The notes beneath the pieces are model-generated. The model was not told the origin of the DNA. It worked only from the letters and a program-made list of their open reading frames with translations, and did no database searches. The translations under genes and the position numbers were made by a program. A stretch of 6,644 nt of DNA, from assembly GCA_048941605.1 (NCBI GenBank), contig JBHLNL010000181.1, positions 1-6,644 of the forward strand, in the 5' to 3' direction. The stretch is from Loki-b32 sp048941605 (lineage in GTDB: Archaea; Asgardarchaeota; Lokiarchaeia; Sigyniarchaeales; SOKP01). Below are positions 5,589 through 6,644 of this stretch, piece by piece. The first letter of the stretch is position 1; every line of letters starts with the position of its first letter.

Positions 5589-6644
5589 ATGATAAAGATC
5601 ACACGAAAAAGCGCAATATTTTTAATCATTTTAGGGATTTACTTGGCTTTTGCTCCAATAATTAGTAATAGCCAGACTTTTGATACAAAAAATAGCAGCA
5701 AACTCTCAAAATCTAAGGTTAGTATTGATTTAATCAACAAAAACCTGAAAATCTCAAAAATATCAGGAAAAATTCATATTAATAATAATTGGTCTTTTGT
5801 TAAAGATGCAGGAATTTGTAATGGTTCTGTTACGTATTCGGATCCATACATCATCGAAGATTTGATAATTAATGCCGGAGGTTCAGGAAGTTGTATTCTC
5901 ATTGAAGATTCCAATGAATATTTTAAGATAGAGAATTGTACACTCATAAATTCGGGAGATGGGTATTGGGATGCAGGAATTCGATTAGTCTTTGTTACTA
6001 ATGGACAATTGATTAATAACAGCTGCTCATACAATAAAGTAGGTATAGATCTATTAGAGAGTAATAACAATACCATATTGGATAATATCGCAAATCATAA
6101 CAATGATTATGGGATTTCTATGTATTTCAGTGAATATAACAATGTTTCGGGAAACGTTGTAAAATACAATCCAACTGGAATGCGATTTACATCTGGTTTT
6201 AATTGTATTATCGGAAATATCGCTAATGATAACACTTATAACGGGATACAATTAAGTGGCAGTGATTATAATAATATATCGAAAAACAATGTGAATAACA
6301 ACGCTAATGGATTGGATTTAGATGGATCTGATTATAATAATATTTCAAGAAATATCGTTATTGACAATATTAATGGTATATATTTAGATGTTAGTGATTA
6401 TAATACCATAGTGGAAAATACAGTTACATTTAATGAGTTGTGGGGGATAAGATTATCTTCAAGTGGGTATAATAGAATCTTGAATAATACAGCCACCTAT
6501 AATGAATGGAATGGGATTGGGTTATCGCAAAGTTTTAATAATACAGTATTAAGAAACAGTGTGAATAGCAACGGCTATGGCATTACACTAAACGAAGCTA
6601 ATGATAATACAATTTTGGAAAACAAAGTAAATAACAATGATTTT
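5589..6644 (+). CDS. Secreted NosD-type right-handed beta-helix repeat protein (3' end beyond window)
   Basis: From ATG 5589 the frame stays open for 352 codons to the window edge, so the gene is partial. Residues 1-28 form a Sec-type signal peptide: a basic start with R6 and K7, a hydrophobic core at about 9-25, then SNSQ. Residues 30-129 hold a non-repetitive cap with two early coil-like stretches (IIEDLIINAG, FKIENCTLINSG). From Gly130 about ten coils of 22-23 residues follow, with pattern G-I-x-L-x-x-S-x-Y-N-x-I-x-x-N-x-V-x-x-N, typical of NosD/PbH1 parallel beta-helices with Asn ladders. Several N-x-S/T sequons occur (for example Asn116, 143, 185, 229, 251, 299, 317), compatible with archaeal N-glycosylation. 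Such proteins are usually surface or secreted carbohydrate-binding or structural proteins; nothing here points to copper. GTGA (5582-5585) sits only 3 bases before the ATG. An enzymatic or anchoring domain could follow outside the window. Confidence 0.9.
   Translation, partial: MIKITRKSAIFLIILGIYLAFAPIISNSQTFDTKNSSKLSKSKVSIDLINKNLKISKISGKIHINNNWSFVKDAGICNGSVTYSDPYIIEDLIINAGGSGSCILIEDSNEYFKIENCTLINSGDGYWDAGIRLVFVTNGQLINNSCSYNKVGIDLLESNNNTILDNIANHNNDYGISMYFSEYNNVSGNVVKYNPTGMRFTSGFNCIIGNIANDNTYNGIQLSGSDYNNISKNNVNNNANGLDLDGSDYNNISRNIVIDNINGIYLDVSDYNTIVENTVTFNELWGIRLSSSGYNRILNNTATYNEWNGIGLSQSFNNTVLRNSVNSNGYGITLNEANDNTILENKVNNNDF
5976..6644 (+). repeat. Tandem 66-69-bp coding repeats (beta-helix coils)
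   Basis: Ten imperfect units start at protein residues 130, 152, 175, 197, 219, 241, 263, 286, 309 and 331, so unit length is always 22 or 23 codons. The units beginning at residues 219, 241 and 263 are most alike, sharing GAT-TAT-AAT-A runs (around 6262, 6328 and 6394), which suggests recent internal duplication. The array continues past the window end. Confidence 0.85.

Noticed and set aside
5774..6251. Two minus-strand open frames (5774-6076 and 6054-6251)
   Set aside because: They are antisense to the beta-helix gene, whose plus-strand frame is continuous with a signal peptide and regular coils. Repetitive AAT/GAT codons leave the reverse frames open.
5589..6644. CRISPR-like or non-coding repeat array
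   Set aside because: The repeats are imperfect, multiples of three, in frame, without constant repeat-unique spacer structure, and explained by beta-helix coils.

Overview
The window is AT-rich (roughly 30 % GC by eye) and looks like a fragment of an Asgard archaeal genome (Promethearchaeota; Lokiarchaeia-like is the best guess, but the class is not proven). The reasons are a profilin-like small protein, a class II-type histone-deacetylase-family enzyme, a polytopic membrane protein ending in a longin/roadblock-like domain of the kind common in Asgards, and a secreted NosD-type beta-helix protein. Near-consensus archaeal box A elements (TTTAAATA or one mismatch from it) sit about 40-50 bases upstream of several starts.

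Layout. Positions 1-143 are non-coding and hold a likely terminator for the leftward operon. Positions 144-1388 (minus strand) are a two-gene ABC transporter operon: a compact FtsX-like permease first, then a LolD/MacB-type ATPase 12 bases downstream with a strong Shine-Dalgarno site. A 105-base divergent promoter region follows, then the profilin-like gene (1494-1898, plus). It converges on the HDAC-family gene (1914-3011, minus) with only 15 bases between stop codons. A second divergent region (3012-3119) separates the HDAC gene from a 739-residue membrane protein (3120-5339, plus). The 249-base gap at 5340-5588 has no convincing gene but carries three inverted repeats, the last flanking a candidate box A. 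The final gene (5589 to the window end, plus) has a signal peptide and about ten beta-helix coils of 22-23 residues, and runs off the edge.

Functional reading. Apart from the ABC pair, the genes are separate transcription units, so the window is not one pathway. The shared theme is cell-envelope and eukaryote-like biology: an ABC exporter-type complex, a probable actin regulator, a zinc deacylase, a membrane protein with a trafficking-type cytosolic domain, and a surface or secreted repeat protein. The most interesting items are the profilin-like protein, the membrane-longin fusion, the permease lacking an extracytoplasmic domain, and the palindromes around the putative promoter of the beta-helix gene.
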